Under the pieces are notes generated by a model. It had not been told where the DNA came from. It saw only the letters and a program-made list of their open reading frames with translations, and did no database searches. The translations under genes were made by a program, and so were the position numbers. Shown piece after piece: positions 55,420 to 64,000 of a stretch of 64,000 nucleotides of DNA. Origin of the DNA: Ochrobactrum sp. Q0168 (lineage in GTDB: Bacteria > Pseudomonadota > Alphaproteobacteria > Rhizobiales > Rhizobiaceae); assembly GCF_016427605.1 (NCBI RefSeq), contig NZ_JAELXQ010000005.1:1-64000 (forward strand). Reading direction: 5' to 3'. Every line of letters starts with the position of its first letter. Position 1 is the first letter of the stretch.

Positions 55420-56799
55420 CTATTTTTCCGGCGCGAGCCGTGCCAGAAAATCGTCGCACCATCGTGTGACGTCATGCTCCTTCAGAAAATCCATCATGCC
55501 GTTAAAGCGCTCCTGCCGCTCCTCCAGCGGCATGGAGAGCGCCCGCGCGATCGCATAGGCGACCGCTTCCGTGTCATAGGGATTGACCAGCACCGCACCG
55601 TTCAGTTCCTGCGCGGCCCCTGCAAAGCGCGAAAGCACAAGCACGCCGGGATCATCCGGATCTTGCGCCGCGACATATTCCTTCGCCACAAGGTTCATCC
55701 CATCGCGCAGCGGCGTGACCAGCCCCACTTTCGCCAGACGATAAAGCCCGGCCAGAACATCGCGATTGAGAGACCGGTTGATATAGCGGATAGGCGTCCA
55801 GTCGAACGTGGCATTCGCGCCGTTGATACGCCCGGCCATTTCCGCCACTTCGCGCTGCATCTCCTTATATTCCGGCACTTCGGTGCGGGACTTCGGCGTC
55901 ACCTGCAAAAAGGTAACATGACCGCGATTGACCGGATCGATTTTCAGGAAATGTTCAAACGCCTCAAGCCGGTTGGTGATCCCCTTGGAATAATCCAGCC
56001 GGTCGACGCCGATGATCAGATCGCGCCCGCTCATGCTATCACGCATGCGCTTGACGGAACTGCTGTTCTGCGTCTTGCGGGCAATATCGGCGAAGGCTTC
56101 AGTTTCGATGCCGATACCAAAACTGTCGACGCTGAAACTACGCCCGAAAGCCTCAAACCGCCGAGGTTCGATCGGCTTACCGATCTTTTCCCGCCGCAAA
56201 CCGCCGATGAAATTCTCGACATCGTTTTCCGTCTGGAAACCAACAAGATCATAATAGGTCAAACCGCGAATAATCGCCTCATGAACCGGCAGCGTCAAAA
56301 GCAGATCGGCCGGGGGCCACGGAATGTGCATGAAAAAGCCGATGCGATTTTCCACACCGCAGCGCCGCAATTCTTCGGCGAGCGGGATCAGGTGATAATC
56401 ATGCACCCAGATTGTGTCGTCGGGTTCGAGCAGCGGCAGCAATTGCTGTGCAAACAGCCGGTTGACCCGGAAATAGCCCGCCATGTCCTTGCGGGTATAG
56501 TCTATGAGGTCCAGCCGGTAATGACAGAGCGGCCACAGCATACGATTGGCAAAGCCGGCGTAATATTCGTCGATATCTTTCTTTTGCAGGCTTAGCAGCG
56601 CATAGCTGATCGGTCCGACCTGCTTTGTCTCCAATTGATGCGTCTGCTTGCCGGACAGTGTTTCACCAGACCAGCCGAACCAGACCCCGCCGCGCACATT
56701 CAAAGCCGCCTGCAACGCGACAGCCAATCCTCCCGCTGGGGCTTTTCCCTGCTTATCCGGCAGGGGAACGCGGTTGGAAACCACGACAAGGCGTCCCAC
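55420..56799 (-). CDS. otsA: Trehalose-6-phosphate synthase (UDP-forming)
   Basis: 459 residues, GT20 family. Makes trehalose 6-phosphate from UDP-glucose and glucose 6-phosphate, as an osmoprotectant. Motifs: [16 protein letters not shown] (UDP-glucose loop), [34 protein letters not shown] and [16 protein letters not shown]. It ends 3 bp after the terminator region of the sugar operon. A mosaic repeat separates it from otsB upstream. Confidence 0.96.
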   Translation of the reverse strand: MGRLVVVSNRVPLPDKQGKAPAGGLAVALQAALNVRGGVWFGWSGETLSGKQTHQLETKQVGPISYALLSLQKKDIDEYYAGFANRMLWPLCHYRLDLIDYTRKDMAGYFRVNRLFAQQLLPLLEPDDTIWVHDYHLIPLAEELRRCGVENRIGFFMHIPWPPADLLLTLPVHEAIIRGLTYYDLVGFQTENDVENFIGGLRREKIGKPIEPRRFEAFGRSFSVDSFGIGIETEAFADIARKTQNSSSVKRMRDSMSGRDLIIGVDRLDYSKGITNRLEAFEHFLKIDPVNRGHVTFLQVTPKSRTEVPEYKEMQREVAEMAGRINGANATFDWTPIRYINRSLNRDVLAGLYRLAKVGLVTPLRDGMNLVAKEYVAAQDPDDPGVLVLSRFAGAAQELNGAVLVNPYDTEAVAYAIARALSMPLEERQERFNGMMDFLKEHDVTRWCDDFLARLAPEK

Positions 56800-56818
56800 T
56801 CGTTTCTCCTTTCAACGT

Positions 56819-56920
56819 GTTAGAGCGCGTTTCGATCTGATTGAATCAGATCGGCGCTCTAACATTTTTGTTTTTACGCACATCTTATCCGAAAACCGTT
56901 TCACACTTTTCGGGATGTGC
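56819..56920. repeat. Palindromic mosaic repeat (RIME/Bru-RS-like) between otsB and otsA
   Basis: Two palindromes in tandem. The first has outer arms GTTAGAGCGC / GCGCTCTAAC (56819-56828, 56854-56863) and a nested stem CGATCTGATT / AATCAGATCG (56833-56842, 56844-56853). The second has arms GCACATC / GATGTGC and CCGAAAA / TTTTCGG (56878-56920). A related copy of the second half lies in the urease operon at 17893-17955. Could affect mRNA stability between otsB and otsA. Confidence 0.75.
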
Positions 56921-56921
56921 T

Positions 56922-57692
56922 CTATTGCTCACCAGCCATTTTGATTACCCATGCACGCAAGGCTTCCGGCGAGGCAACCGTTTCAGTGGACAGGTCGCTG
57001 ATCGCTTCGCCCACGGCAATGCCCATTCCGCCCAGACCCATCGCCGCTTGCAGCATTGGTATATCGGTAAGATCATCGCCGAACGCGACTGGAACACGAC
57101 CGGCAAAGGCCTCGCTCTGCATCAGGCGGCGCAAGGCGGCGCCCTTGTCGCCATGGCGCGAACGCAGTTCGAAAACGAATTTCCCAGCCTGAACCCGCCA
57201 GTCGGGACCGGCCAGTTTTTCCGCTGCATCGATCAATTCGCGCGCAATGTCTTCCTTCTCAGGCGCAAGCCTGAAATGAACCGCGATTGCATTGCCCTTG
57301 TCCTCCACCAGAAGCCCGGCAATGCCCGCTTGCGTTTCAAGAATGAAATCCTTGGCCCGCGCGAATTGTTCACCCGGCTCCAGTTTCTCTACCTGCCCCG
57401 ATGGCAGCCGGAACTCGGTGCCGTGCAAACCGGCGATGGCGCCTGAATAGGAGGGGAAACGCTTTGCCACGAAATCCAGTGGACGGCCCGTCATCAGCGC
57501 CACCGCGCCGGACAGGCGCTCGCGCAATTTTTCCAGGGCGGTCACCAGCGCGGGATCGACTACAACGCTGTCCGGCGTTGGTGCGATATCCAGCAGGGTT
57601 CCGTCAATATCGAAGAAAAGCGCATAACCGGAATGAACCGGCGATAATGCCGCAAGCGAAGAGCTCTCTGAATGGGCCGTGGAGAGGTGCAT
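56922..57692 (-). CDS. otsB: Trehalose-6-phosphate phosphatase
   Basis: 256 residues, HAD superfamily. Removes phosphate from trehalose 6-phosphate. HAD motif I is FFDIDGTLLDI, motif II in ALMTGRPLDFV, and motifs III/IV in HGDKGAALRRL and VAFGDDLTDIPML. The ATG at 57692 (MHLSTAHSES) is taken; the frame extends to 57737. Upstream of otsA in the same direction, with the mosaic repeat between. Confidence 0.93.
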   Translation of the reverse strand: MHLSTAHSESSSLAALSPVHSGYALFFDIDGTLLDIAPTPDSVVVDPALVTALEKLRERLSGAVALMTGRPLDFVAKRFPSYSGAIAGLHGTEFRLPSGQVEKLEPGEQFARAKDFILETQAGIAGLLVEDKGNAIAVHFRLAPEKEDIARELIDAAEKLAGPDWRVQAGKFVFELRSRHGDKGAALRRLMQSEAFAGRVPVAFGDDLTDIPMLQAAMGLGGMGIAVGEAISDLSTETVASPEALRAWVIKMAGEQ

Positions 57693-57766
57693 AGGTTCCA
57701 AACCTAATACACCGTCAAAAGTTCCACAATTCCACAATCTTATCCGCTACGTTGTGCTATCGCCGG

Positions 57767-58552
57767 TCAGGCCATGCGCGGCGTTTTCCGTTTGAACAGC
57801 ACAGCGGCCAGACCGAGGATCAGCGTGCCCGCGATGAACAGGAAGGCTGCAGCGGCAATCGCCGGGCTGATATTTTCGCGGATGGTGGAAAACATCTGCC
57901 GCGCCAGCGTTCGCTGGTTTGGTCCCGCGACGAAAAGCGTCAGCACCACCTCGTCCAGCGACGTGGCGAAAGCCAGCACCGCGCCCGAAACCACGCCCGG
58001 CATGGCAAGCGGCAAGGTCACCCGGCGAAACACCGTCAGCGGCGATGCGCCCAGGCTTTCCGCCGCCAGTTCCACTCGCCGGTCAATGCCCGCCAGTGCG
58101 CCGGTGACGCTCACCATCACAAAGGGGATCGACACAACCGTATGCGCGACGATGACCCCGAAATAGGAATTGGCGATACCGAGCCGCACGAACAGCAGTT
58201 GCATGCCGACACCCATCACCACCGCAGGCACCACCATCGGCAGCAGAAACAGCGTGCGGATGGGCCCCGACAGGAACAGCGCCCGATTGCGCAAGCCAAG
58301 GGCCGCCATCGTGCCAAGCACAGTCGCCAGCACCATCGTGCCAGTGCCGATGATCAGACTGTTGACGATGGCACGCCGCCAGGCATCCGCCGTTGCCAGT
58401 TCCTCGAACCAGCGCATCGACCAGCTTGGCACCGGATAGGTGAGAAACACGCTTGAGGTGAAGGCCAGCGGCAGAATGGCGAATAACGGCGCGACCAAAA
58501 AAATGACGGCGGCCACGCCGAAGATGATCTTGACGGAACGGCCCATGGTCAT
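57767..58552 (-). CDS. potC: Polyamine-type ABC transporter permease (PotC/PotI-like)
   Basis: 261 residues with six membrane segments and the EAA loop ESLGASPLTVFRRVTLPLAM. It forms the channel with the PotB-like subunit for a polyamine or similar cationic solute. The start overlaps the potB stop by 4 bp. Last gene of the transporter operon. Symbol given for family only. Confidence 0.88.
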   Translation of the reverse strand: MTMGRSVKIIFGVAAVIFLVAPLFAILPLAFTSSVFLTYPVPSWSMRWFEELATADAWRRAIVNSLIIGTGTMVLATVLGTMAALGLRNRALFLSGPIRTLFLLPMVVPAVVMGVGMQLLFVRLGIANSYFGVIVAHTVVSIPFVMVSVTGALAGIDRRVELAAESLGASPLTVFRRVTLPLAMPGVVSGAVLAFATSLDEVVLTLFVAGPNQRTLARQMFSTIRENISPAIAAAAFLFIAGTLILGLAAVLFKRKTPRMA

Positions 58553-59724
58553 GCCCTCCCCGGCTTTTCATTGGTCAGGCGACCATAGACCGCATAGAGC
58601 AGCAGGCAGACGACCAGCAGCACCATGCCCAACGCGCCAGCCATGCCCCAATTAGCCGAGCCGGTCGCATAATAAGCGATGATCGAGCTGATCATCTGGT
58701 CGCTCGGACCGCCGATCAGCGCCGGCGTGATGTAATAACCAATCGCACTCATGAAGACGAGCAACATGCCGGACAGGATGCCGCGCATGCTGAGTGGCAG
58801 CAGAACGCGCAAAAAGGCCCGCCATGGCGGCGCGCCCAGCGAAGCGGCGGCGGGCATCAGATTGTTCGGAATGGACACCAGCACGCTATAGATCGGCAGA
58901 ACCATGAACGGCAAAAGCACATGCGTCATGGCGATGATCACGCCCATCCGGTTGAAGATCAGCGGCAATGGCCCGTTCGTAAGCCCGAGCCAGATCAGCG
59001 TGTCGTTGATCAACCCCTTGTCCTGCAACAGGATGAACCACGCCGCCGTGCGCACCAGAAGCGATGTCCAGAGCGGCAGAAGCACGGCTGCAAACAAGGC
59101 ACTTTTCACCCAGCCTGTGGCAGAAGCCAGCAATACCGCATAGGGATAGCCGATGGCGGCGCAGGCCAGCGTGACCAGTGCGGCGATCCAGAAAGTACGC
59201 AGCATGATGGCGCGGTTCGCCGATGCGCCCGGCGCCATGGAGACAATCTCGCCGGAACTGTCGCGTTCCATATCCACCGCCGCCAGCAGGGTGCGATCTG
59301 TGGTGGGGGACAGCGCATTGGCAATGGCGCGCCAATATTGCGGCTGGCTCCAGCGTTTATCGACCATTTCCAAATCGAGCGCCGGATCGTTTTTCTCGAT
59401 GGCTGTCAGCGTCTTGCTCATCAGGGTACGGAAGCCTGACTGGGCGCTGTTCAAGCGCCGTACCATATCGCCGACCGCCTGCTGATCCGTGGATGCCTTG
59501 AGATCGGCAACCAGCGCCTGTTTCATCTCCGGCGTCGGGCCGGACTGACCGTCCCAGCCGCCCACTGCCTCCGCCGTTTGCGGCAGAACGCGCAGCACCG
59601 CCATGTCGGATATTGCCTGTTTCATCATCACGCCAAGCGGCCACAGAAAGAACAGCGCAATGAAGATCAAAAGCGGCGCGATGAGCAGAACGGAGCGTGT
59701 GCTCTTGGCGGAGAGAACTGTCAT
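58549..59724 (-). CDS. potB: Polyamine-type ABC transporter permease (PotB/PotH-like) with long periplasmic insert
   Basis: 391 residues. First membrane segment LLIAPLLIFIALFFLWPLGV, then about 130 residues of soluble sequence (Gln- and charge-rich) before the next helix near residue 160. The remaining helices and the EAA loop ASLGAPPWRAFLRVLLPLSM are normal. E. coli PotB has only about 285 residues, so the insert is the main difference; similar long versions occur in Rhizobiales. The ATG at 59724 overlaps the potA stop by 4 bp. Confidence 0.87.
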   Translation of the reverse strand: MTVLSAKSTRSVLLIAPLLIFIALFFLWPLGVMMKQAISDMAVLRVLPQTAEAVGGWDGQSGPTPEMKQALVADLKASTDQQAVGDMVRRLNSAQSGFRTLMSKTLTAIEKNDPALDLEMVDKRWSQPQYWRAIANALSPTTDRTLLAAVDMERDSSGEIVSMAPGASANRAIMLRTFWIAALVTLACAAIGYPYAVLLASATGWVKSALFAAVLLPLWTSLLVRTAAWFILLQDKGLINDTLIWLGLTNGPLPLIFNRMGVIIAMTHVLLPFMVLPIYSVLVSIPNNLMPAAASLGAPPWRAFLRVLLPLSMRGILSGMLLVFMSAIGYYITPALIGGPSDQMISSIIAYYATGSANWGMAGALGMVLLVVCLLLYAVYGRLTNEKPGRA

Positions 59725-60791
59725 GCCACAATCGTCCAGCAATCGGCTGCATTGAAATGCGCCACCACATCGACGCCCGGTTGCCATTCGCGCGCCTTGC
59801 GGTCGAGGCGCACAATGAAATTATGCGCCTTCTCGTCCAGCTGGATGCGCAGATGGTCGCCCTGGTAGACACTATCGGTCACGCGGGTGCTGAGATTATT
59901 GTCAGCGTTCTTCGCCTCGCCGCCCAGTTCGATCCGCTCAGGACGGATGGAAAGCAACACGTTCTGACCCGGCGTCAGCGCGCCGGATGATGAGGCGTTC
60001 AACTCGGCACCGTTGTTGAGGCGGATCAGCGTTTTCGTTCCGTCAACGCGCTCCACCTTGCCTTCAGCAAGATTGGTTTCGCCGATGAATTCTGCCACGA
60101 AACGGGTCTTGGGTTCGTCATAGATTTCGCGCGGTGAGCCGATCTGTTCAATCTGGCCTTTGTTGAACACGGCGATACGGTCCGACATGGTCAGCGCCTC
60201 GCTCTGGTCATGCGTCACGAAAACGATGGTCAAACCGAGGCGGTTGTGGAGCGCGCGGATATCGAGCTGCATCTGTTCGCGCAATTGCTTGTCGAGCGCG
60301 CCAAGCGGCTCGTCCATCAGCACCACACCCGGTTCGAAAACCAGCGCGCGGGCCAGAGCCACACGCTGCTGCTGCCCGCCGGAAAGCTGCGACGGCTTGC
60401 GCTCGCGCATGGTCGAGAGCTGCACCATATCCAGCACTTTTGCGACCTTGTCGGAAATCTCCGCCTTGCCGAGCCCGCGCATCTGCAAGGGGAATGCAAC
60501 ATTCTCGCCGACGCTCATATGGGGAAACAGCGCATAGTTTTGGAACACGACGCCCATATTGCGCTTGTAGGATGGAACATCGTTGATGGACTTGCCATCG
60601 ACGATCAGCTTGCCACCGCTTGGGCTTTCAAAGCCAGCGAGCATCATCAAAAGCGTGGTCTTGCCCGAACCGGATGGTCCAAGCAGACTGACGAACTCGC
60701 CGCGCGCGATATCCAGGTTGAGCCCGTCTATGACTTTGAAATCGGCGTAGGATTTACTGATATTCTCAAATCGAATTCGATAGTCCGTCAA
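59721..60791 (-). CDS. potA: Polyamine-type ABC transporter ATP-binding protein (PotA-like)
   Basis: 356 residues. ABC domain with Walker A GPSGSGKTTLLMM, signature LSGGQQQRVALARAL, Walker B VVLMDEPLGALD and FVTHDQSEAL. A C-terminal TOBE/OB regulatory domain follows. The family imports spermidine, putrescine, iron or other cations. Separated from the upstream binding-protein gene by a 132-bp gap with a hairpin. Confidence 0.92.
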   Translation of the reverse strand: MTDYRIRFENISKSYADFKVIDGLNLDIARGEFVSLLGPSGSGKTTLLMMLAGFESPSGGKLIVDGKSINDVPSYKRNMGVVFQNYALFPHMSVGENVAFPLQMRGLGKAEISDKVAKVLDMVQLSTMRERKPSQLSGGQQQRVALARALVFEPGVVLMDEPLGALDKQLREQMQLDIRALHNRLGLTIVFVTHDQSEALTMSDRIAVFNKGQIEQIGSPREIYDEPKTRFVAEFIGETNLAEGKVERVDGTKTLIRLNNGAELNASSSGALTPGQNVLLSIRPERIELGGEAKNADNNLSTRVTDSVYQGDHLRIQLDEKAHNFIVRLDRKAREWQPGVDVVAHFNAADCWTIVA

Positions 60792-60838
60792 TGAATCACT
60801 CCAGTTGCCGGCAATCGGAATATCCCGTCCACCTGCTA

Positions 60839-60867
60839 GAGCAGTTCCTGTTTTAAAGGAACCGCTC
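60839..60867 (-). repeat. Hairpin between the binding-protein and ATPase genes
   Basis: GAGCAGTTCC (60839-60848) pairs with GGAACCGCTC (60858-60867) with one mismatch. It has no T-run and probably sets relative expression. It resembles short GAGC-type palindromes scattered in Brucellaceae. Confidence 0.55.
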
Positions 60868-60923
60868 CATCTCTTGTTTTCGTGGCAGACGGGATGGCGA
60901 TGGGTGTTCTCAGGCTAACCTTT

Positions 60924-61973
60924 TTACTGCGCCAGCCAGGCGTTGAAGCGCTTCGTCAGCTCTTCCGAATTGTCGATCCAGAAATCGACATTGAGAGGAA
61001 TGGCATCCGTCATATTGGCTTCCGCCGTTGGCAGATCGCCTGCGAATTCCGCCGGAACCTTGCTCGCCGCTTCCTTGTTCGGCAGACCATAGGCGACATA
61101 TTTCGGCAGTTTGACCTGATTTTCCGGTTCGCTGGTAAACGCGATGAAATCCATGCCTGCGTCCTTGTTCTCGGCGTCCTTCAGGACGACCCAGCTATCG
61201 ACGGCATAGATGCTGCCCGGCCATACGACCTTGAAATTCTTGCCTTCGGCGCGATTGATGCCCGTGATGCGGCCATTATAGGCCGAAGCCATCACGACTT
61301 CGTCGGATGCCAGCAATTGCAGCGGTTGCGCGCCGGCTTCCCACCAAACGATATTGGGCTTCAGCTCGTCGAGTTTCTTGAACGCGCGGTCGACGCCCTC
61401 CGGCGTGCCCAGCACATCATAGACCTCGTCTTTCTTGACGCCATCGGCGAGCAGCGCGAATTCCAGCGTGTATTTCGCGCCCTTGCGCAGGGAGCGCTTG
61501 CCGGGGAATTTCTTCACATCCCAGAAATCCGCCCAGGACTTGGGGCCGTCCTTCAGCTTGTCGCCATTATAGGCAATGGCCGTGGACCAGACGATGGCGC
61601 CGACGCCGCAATCATTGACTGCGCTGTCGAGAAACTTGTCCTTGCCGCCAAGCTTGGCCCAGTCGATCTTTTCATAGAGGCCATCAGCACAGCCGAGCGC
61701 CAGCTCTTCGGCTTCCACCTGCACCACGTCCCAATTGGGCTTGCCAGCCTTCACCTTGGCCTGGACGACGCCATAACCGCCGTCCCATGATTCATCGAGC
61801 AGCGGCTTTCCGGATTTCTCCGAGAACGGCTTGAAGTAGATTTCGCGTTGCGCATCCTGATAGTTGCCGCCCCAGGAGACGACGGTCAGATCGCGCGCGG
61901 CAGCAGGCGCGGCATGAAAACCGGCCACAGTTGCAAGAAGTGCACCGGCAAAGGCAAAGCGTGCCATGTTCAT
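60924..61973 (-). CDS. potD: Polyamine-type ABC transporter periplasmic binding protein (PotD/PotF-like)
   Basis: 349 residues. Signal peptide (MNMARFAFAGALLATVAGFH, cleaved after APAAAR). Family 1 binding fold: LTVVSWGGNYQDAQRE at the mature N-terminus, SWADFWDVKKFPGKRSLRKG and VDSWVVLKDAENK. The ligand could be spermidine, putrescine or another cationic amine. First gene of the operon, followed by a hairpin before potA. Confidence 0.88.
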   Translation of the reverse strand: MNMARFAFAGALLATVAGFHAAPAAARDLTVVSWGGNYQDAQREIYFKPFSEKSGKPLLDESWDGGYGVVQAKVKAGKPNWDVVQVEAEELALGCADGLYEKIDWAKLGGKDKFLDSAVNDCGVGAIVWSTAIAYNGDKLKDGPKSWADFWDVKKFPGKRSLRKGAKYTLEFALLADGVKKDEVYDVLGTPEGVDRAFKKLDELKPNIVWWEAGAQPLQLLASDEVVMASAYNGRITGINRAEGKNFKVVWPGSIYAVDSWVVLKDAENKDAGMDFIAFTSEPENQVKLPKYVAYGLPNKEAASKVPAEFAGDLPTAEANMTDAIPLNVDFWIDNSEELTKRFNAWLAQ

Positions 61974-62096
61974 AATGTTATTTCCCCATTTGTTTCGACA
62001 GGTTCATCCTGCCGTAGTTGTAATGGAGACTATGCTAGCCCGATCATTTGTTGCGGGCAATAAGCTATTATTGGTGCAGTGCCGAGTTCGCGTAAT

Positions 62097-63398
62097 CTAT
62101 AACTTCTGCGCAAGAATCTTATCGATGCGCCGCCCGTCCATATCGACGATTTCAAAGCGCCAGTCGTCATATTCGAAACTGTCGCCAACGGACGGCAAGT
62201 CGCCCAGCTGCAACAGCGCAAAACCGGCAATCGTGTGATAGCCGCGATCTTCCGGCACTTCCGTAAAGCCGAGCCGATGAAAGGCCTCATGGGCCGACAT
62301 CAGACCGTCGATCAAAAGCGAGCCGTCCGTGCGGGTCACGATGTCCGGCTCTTCGTCGTCAAGATCGGGAATGTCGCCCGCAATGACTTCAAGCAGGTCC
62401 GACTGCGTGACGATACCTTCGAGAATACCGTACTCGTCAACCACCACGACCAGCCGTACCGGGCTTTTCTTGAAGATTTCCAGCACGCGGAAAATCGGCG
62501 TCGCTTCGTGCACCACAACGAGTTCGCGGATTGCCTTCAGCGGGTCGACTGCATGGCCATCGAGTACCTGATCCAGCAGGTCTTTCTTGAGAACCATGCC
62601 AATGGGTTCATCAATGCTCTGATGGGCGATCAGCAATTGTTCATGGCGGCAGTCGCGGATAGTCTTGAGCATTTGCTCTTGACTGTCATCGGCATCAATC
62701 CAGTCGATCTCGCGCCGTGGCGTCATGATATCGCCGACGCGACGGTCACCGATGGTCAGCGCGCGCGCCACCACTTCGCGCTGCGTCATTTCGATCAGCC
62801 CGGCCTGCTGGCTGGCTGCAACGAGCAGCTTGATTTCTTCGGGAGAATGGGTCGAACCCTCTCCGTTGCCGGGCTGCAAACCGCACAACCGCAGCACCAG
62901 ATTGCCCAGAGCATTGAGCGTGGAAATAGCGGGCCAGAAGATGAAGGTGAACGCGCCCAGCGGGCGGACGACGAAGAGCGCCGTGCCTTCGCTGCGCTGC
63001 AGGGCGAGGCTTTTTGGCGCAAGCTCGCCCAGCACGATATGCAGCGCCGTAATGATGATGAAGGAAATCGCAACCGCGATGGCATGGGAGCCGAAGCTTG
63101 CCCAGTTGGCCGGCAATGCGCCCAAAGCGGGTTCGATGAGATGCGCAAGCGCCGGTTCACCAATCCAGCCGAGCGCCAGCGATGAAATGGTGATGCCGAG
63201 CTGCGTGGCCGCCAGATTGGCATCGAGATGATCCACTGCGCGCATAAGAGCCGAAGCGTTGGTGCGCTTTGCCGCGACCAGTTCAGCCACCCTGCTTTTA
63301 CGGACCGCGACCAATGAAAATTCAGCGGCAACAAAGAAACCGTTAGCGGCCACCAGAAGAAGAACCGCCACAATACCGATAACATCAGCCCAATACAT
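62097..63398 (-). CDS. CNNM/CorC-type membrane protein (hemolysin-family, DUF21-CBS)
   Basis: 433 residues. Residues about 5-195 are a CNNM/DUF21 membrane domain (three to four helices). A CBS pair follows (about 215-330: VGDIMTPRREIDWIDADDS, EYGILEGIVTQSDLLEV) and a CorC/HlyC domain at the C-terminus. Members are linked to magnesium or cobalt efflux; the old hemolysin name is not informative. It stands alone between the transporter and selD. Confidence 0.9.
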   Translation of the reverse strand: MYWADVIGIVAVLLLVAANGFFVAAEFSLVAVRKSRVAELVAAKRTNASALMRAVDHLDANLAATQLGITISSLALGWIGEPALAHLIEPALGALPANWASFGSHAIAVAISFIIITALHIVLGELAPKSLALQRSEGTALFVVRPLGAFTFIFWPAISTLNALGNLVLRLCGLQPGNGEGSTHSPEEIKLLVAASQQAGLIEMTQREVVARALTIGDRRVGDIMTPRREIDWIDADDSQEQMLKTIRDCRHEQLLIAHQSIDEPIGMVLKKDLLDQVLDGHAVDPLKAIRELVVVHEATPIFRVLEIFKKSPVRLVVVVDEYGILEGIVTQSDLLEVIAGDIPDLDDEEPDIVTRTDGSLLIDGLMSAHEAFHRLGFTEVPEDRGYHTIAGFALLQLGDLPSVGDSFEYDDWRFEIVDMDGRRIDKILAQKL

Positions 63399-63507
63399 GC
63401 TTAGTCCCTATCGCGGGTTGCGACTCTTATTTTTACAGAAACACTATGCCTGAGGCTGTGTCGCCGCTCAAGGAACGCTCGAATTTTACTGGCAATTCAA
63501 TCAGGGC

Positions 63508-64000
63508 TCAGTCAACCACCGTGACGACCGCCGGTGTTTCGCCAACCGAGCCGATGATATTCGCAGCCAGATAACCCGCAGAGCGGATCATTGCGAGAAT
63601 GCGCGCAGCCGCATCCGGCGCGCAGGAAACAAGCAGCCCGCCCGATGTTTGCGGATCGGTCAGCAATTGCCGCTTCCAGAGAGGCGTGTTGTCTGGAAGC
63701 CGCACCTCATCGCCATAACTCGCCCAGTTGCGCGTCGAAGCGCCGGTGATGAAACCTTGTTCGGCAAGGCGCGCGGCTTGGCCCAAGAGCGGAAGATCAC
63801 CGTATCGAAGCGTGATACCGACCTTGGACCCCCGCGCCATTTCAAGCGCATGGCCGAGAATACCGAAGCCCGTCACATCGGTCACCGCGTGCACCGCTTC
63901 ATCCTTGCCGAGTTCGGCACCGACCCGGTTCAGCAATGTGACAGAGGCGATCATCTCATCGTAACCGGCACTATCAAGAACCTGTTTCTTGAAAGCGGCG
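63508..64000 (-). CDS. selD: Selenide, water dikinase, 5' part beyond window
   Basis: C-terminal 163 residues in window, truncated at the right edge. Makes selenophosphate for selenocysteine and selenouridine. Marks: [33 protein letters not shown] and the final VTVVD. The frame is open to base 64000 and translates to normal SelD sequence ([16 protein letters not shown]). The N-terminal Cys/Sec and Lys catalytic region lies outside. Confidence 0.93.
   Translation of the reverse strand, partial: AAFKKQVLDSAGYDEMIASVTLLNRVGAELGKDEAVHAVTDVTGFGILGHALEMARGSKVGITLRYGDLPLLGQAARLAEQGFITGASTRNWASYGDEVRLPDNTPLWKRQLLTDPQTSGGLLVSCAPDAAARILAMIRSAGYLAANIIGSVGETPAVVTVVD

Noticed and set aside
55327-56595. 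422-codon frame antisense to otsA
   Set aside because: Runs opposite to a certain gene; its composition (Arg/His/Gln-rich) is that of a reverse-strand shadow in GC-rich DNA.
1-64000. tRNA, rRNA, CRISPR, insertion sequences, phage genes
   Set aside because: Scanned by eye for transposase motifs, repeat-spacer arrays and tRNA-like cloverleafs; none found. A short RNA could be missed without a covariance search.

Overview
The window reads as a chromosomal segment of an alphaproteobacterium of the Brucellaceae, most likely the Brucella/Ochrobactrum group. The evidence is GC-rich, tightly packed operons, close resemblance of urease, OtsA and the ABC transporters to proteins I remember from that genus, and short palindromic mosaic repeats typical of rhizobial and Brucella genomes. 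The genus call is recognition from memory, not a database result. I see no rRNA, tRNA, CRISPR array, insertion sequence or phage gene.

Layout. 1-2417: the cut end of an acylating acetaldehyde dehydrogenase and a LysR-type HTH fused to an anthranilate-phosphoribosyltransferase-like domain. 2594-9970: a catechol-siderophore locus with a FepA-like receptor, secreted esterase, CeuE/FatB-type binding protein, two permeases, an ATPase and an Rrf2 regulator. 9959-14353: a flavin reductase, a MarR-FUSC efflux pair with a clear operator, and a Na/Pi cotransporter. 14370-20079: the urease operon ureD-A-J-B-C-E-F-G on the minus strand; ureG has a damaged P-loop. 20236-23148: a large autotransporter. 23554-30775: an Opp/Dpp-type transporter joined to a glycerophosphodiesterase and a TIM-barrel isomerase. 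30800-41048: a cyclohexanecarboxylate degradation cluster (aliA, aliB, badH, badI, badK, badR and a PimF-like protein). 41575-47882: the arginine deiminase operon arcD-A-B-C plus nhaC. 47924-55376: a LacI-controlled operon (ribose-type ABC transporter, PfkB kinase, GatZ/KbaZ-like protein) next to a polyol dehydrogenase remnant; it resembles the tagatose/altritol/galactitol loci of Agrobacterium. 55420-57692: otsA and otsB. 57767-61973: a polyamine-type ABC transporter. 62097-64000: a CorC/CNNM protein and the cut end of selD.

How the genes work together. The iron locus can import a ferric catecholate across the outer membrane, hydrolyse it in the periplasm and pass the linear product to a tetradentate-siderophore permease. 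The ali/bad genes account for every step from cyclohexanecarboxylate to pimeloyl-CoA, with AT-rich palindromes in front of both transcription units beside the MarR gene badR. Urease and arginine deiminase both release ammonia, which fits acid resistance. The tagatose-like operon seems to have lost its dehydrogenase, so it may now take up the ketose only.

The observations most worth a second look are the HTH-TrpD fusion, the UreG P-loop substitutions, the dehydrogenase relic next to the LacI gene, the ali/bad cluster with its palindromes, and the coupling of a peptide-type transporter to a glycerophosphodiesterase.
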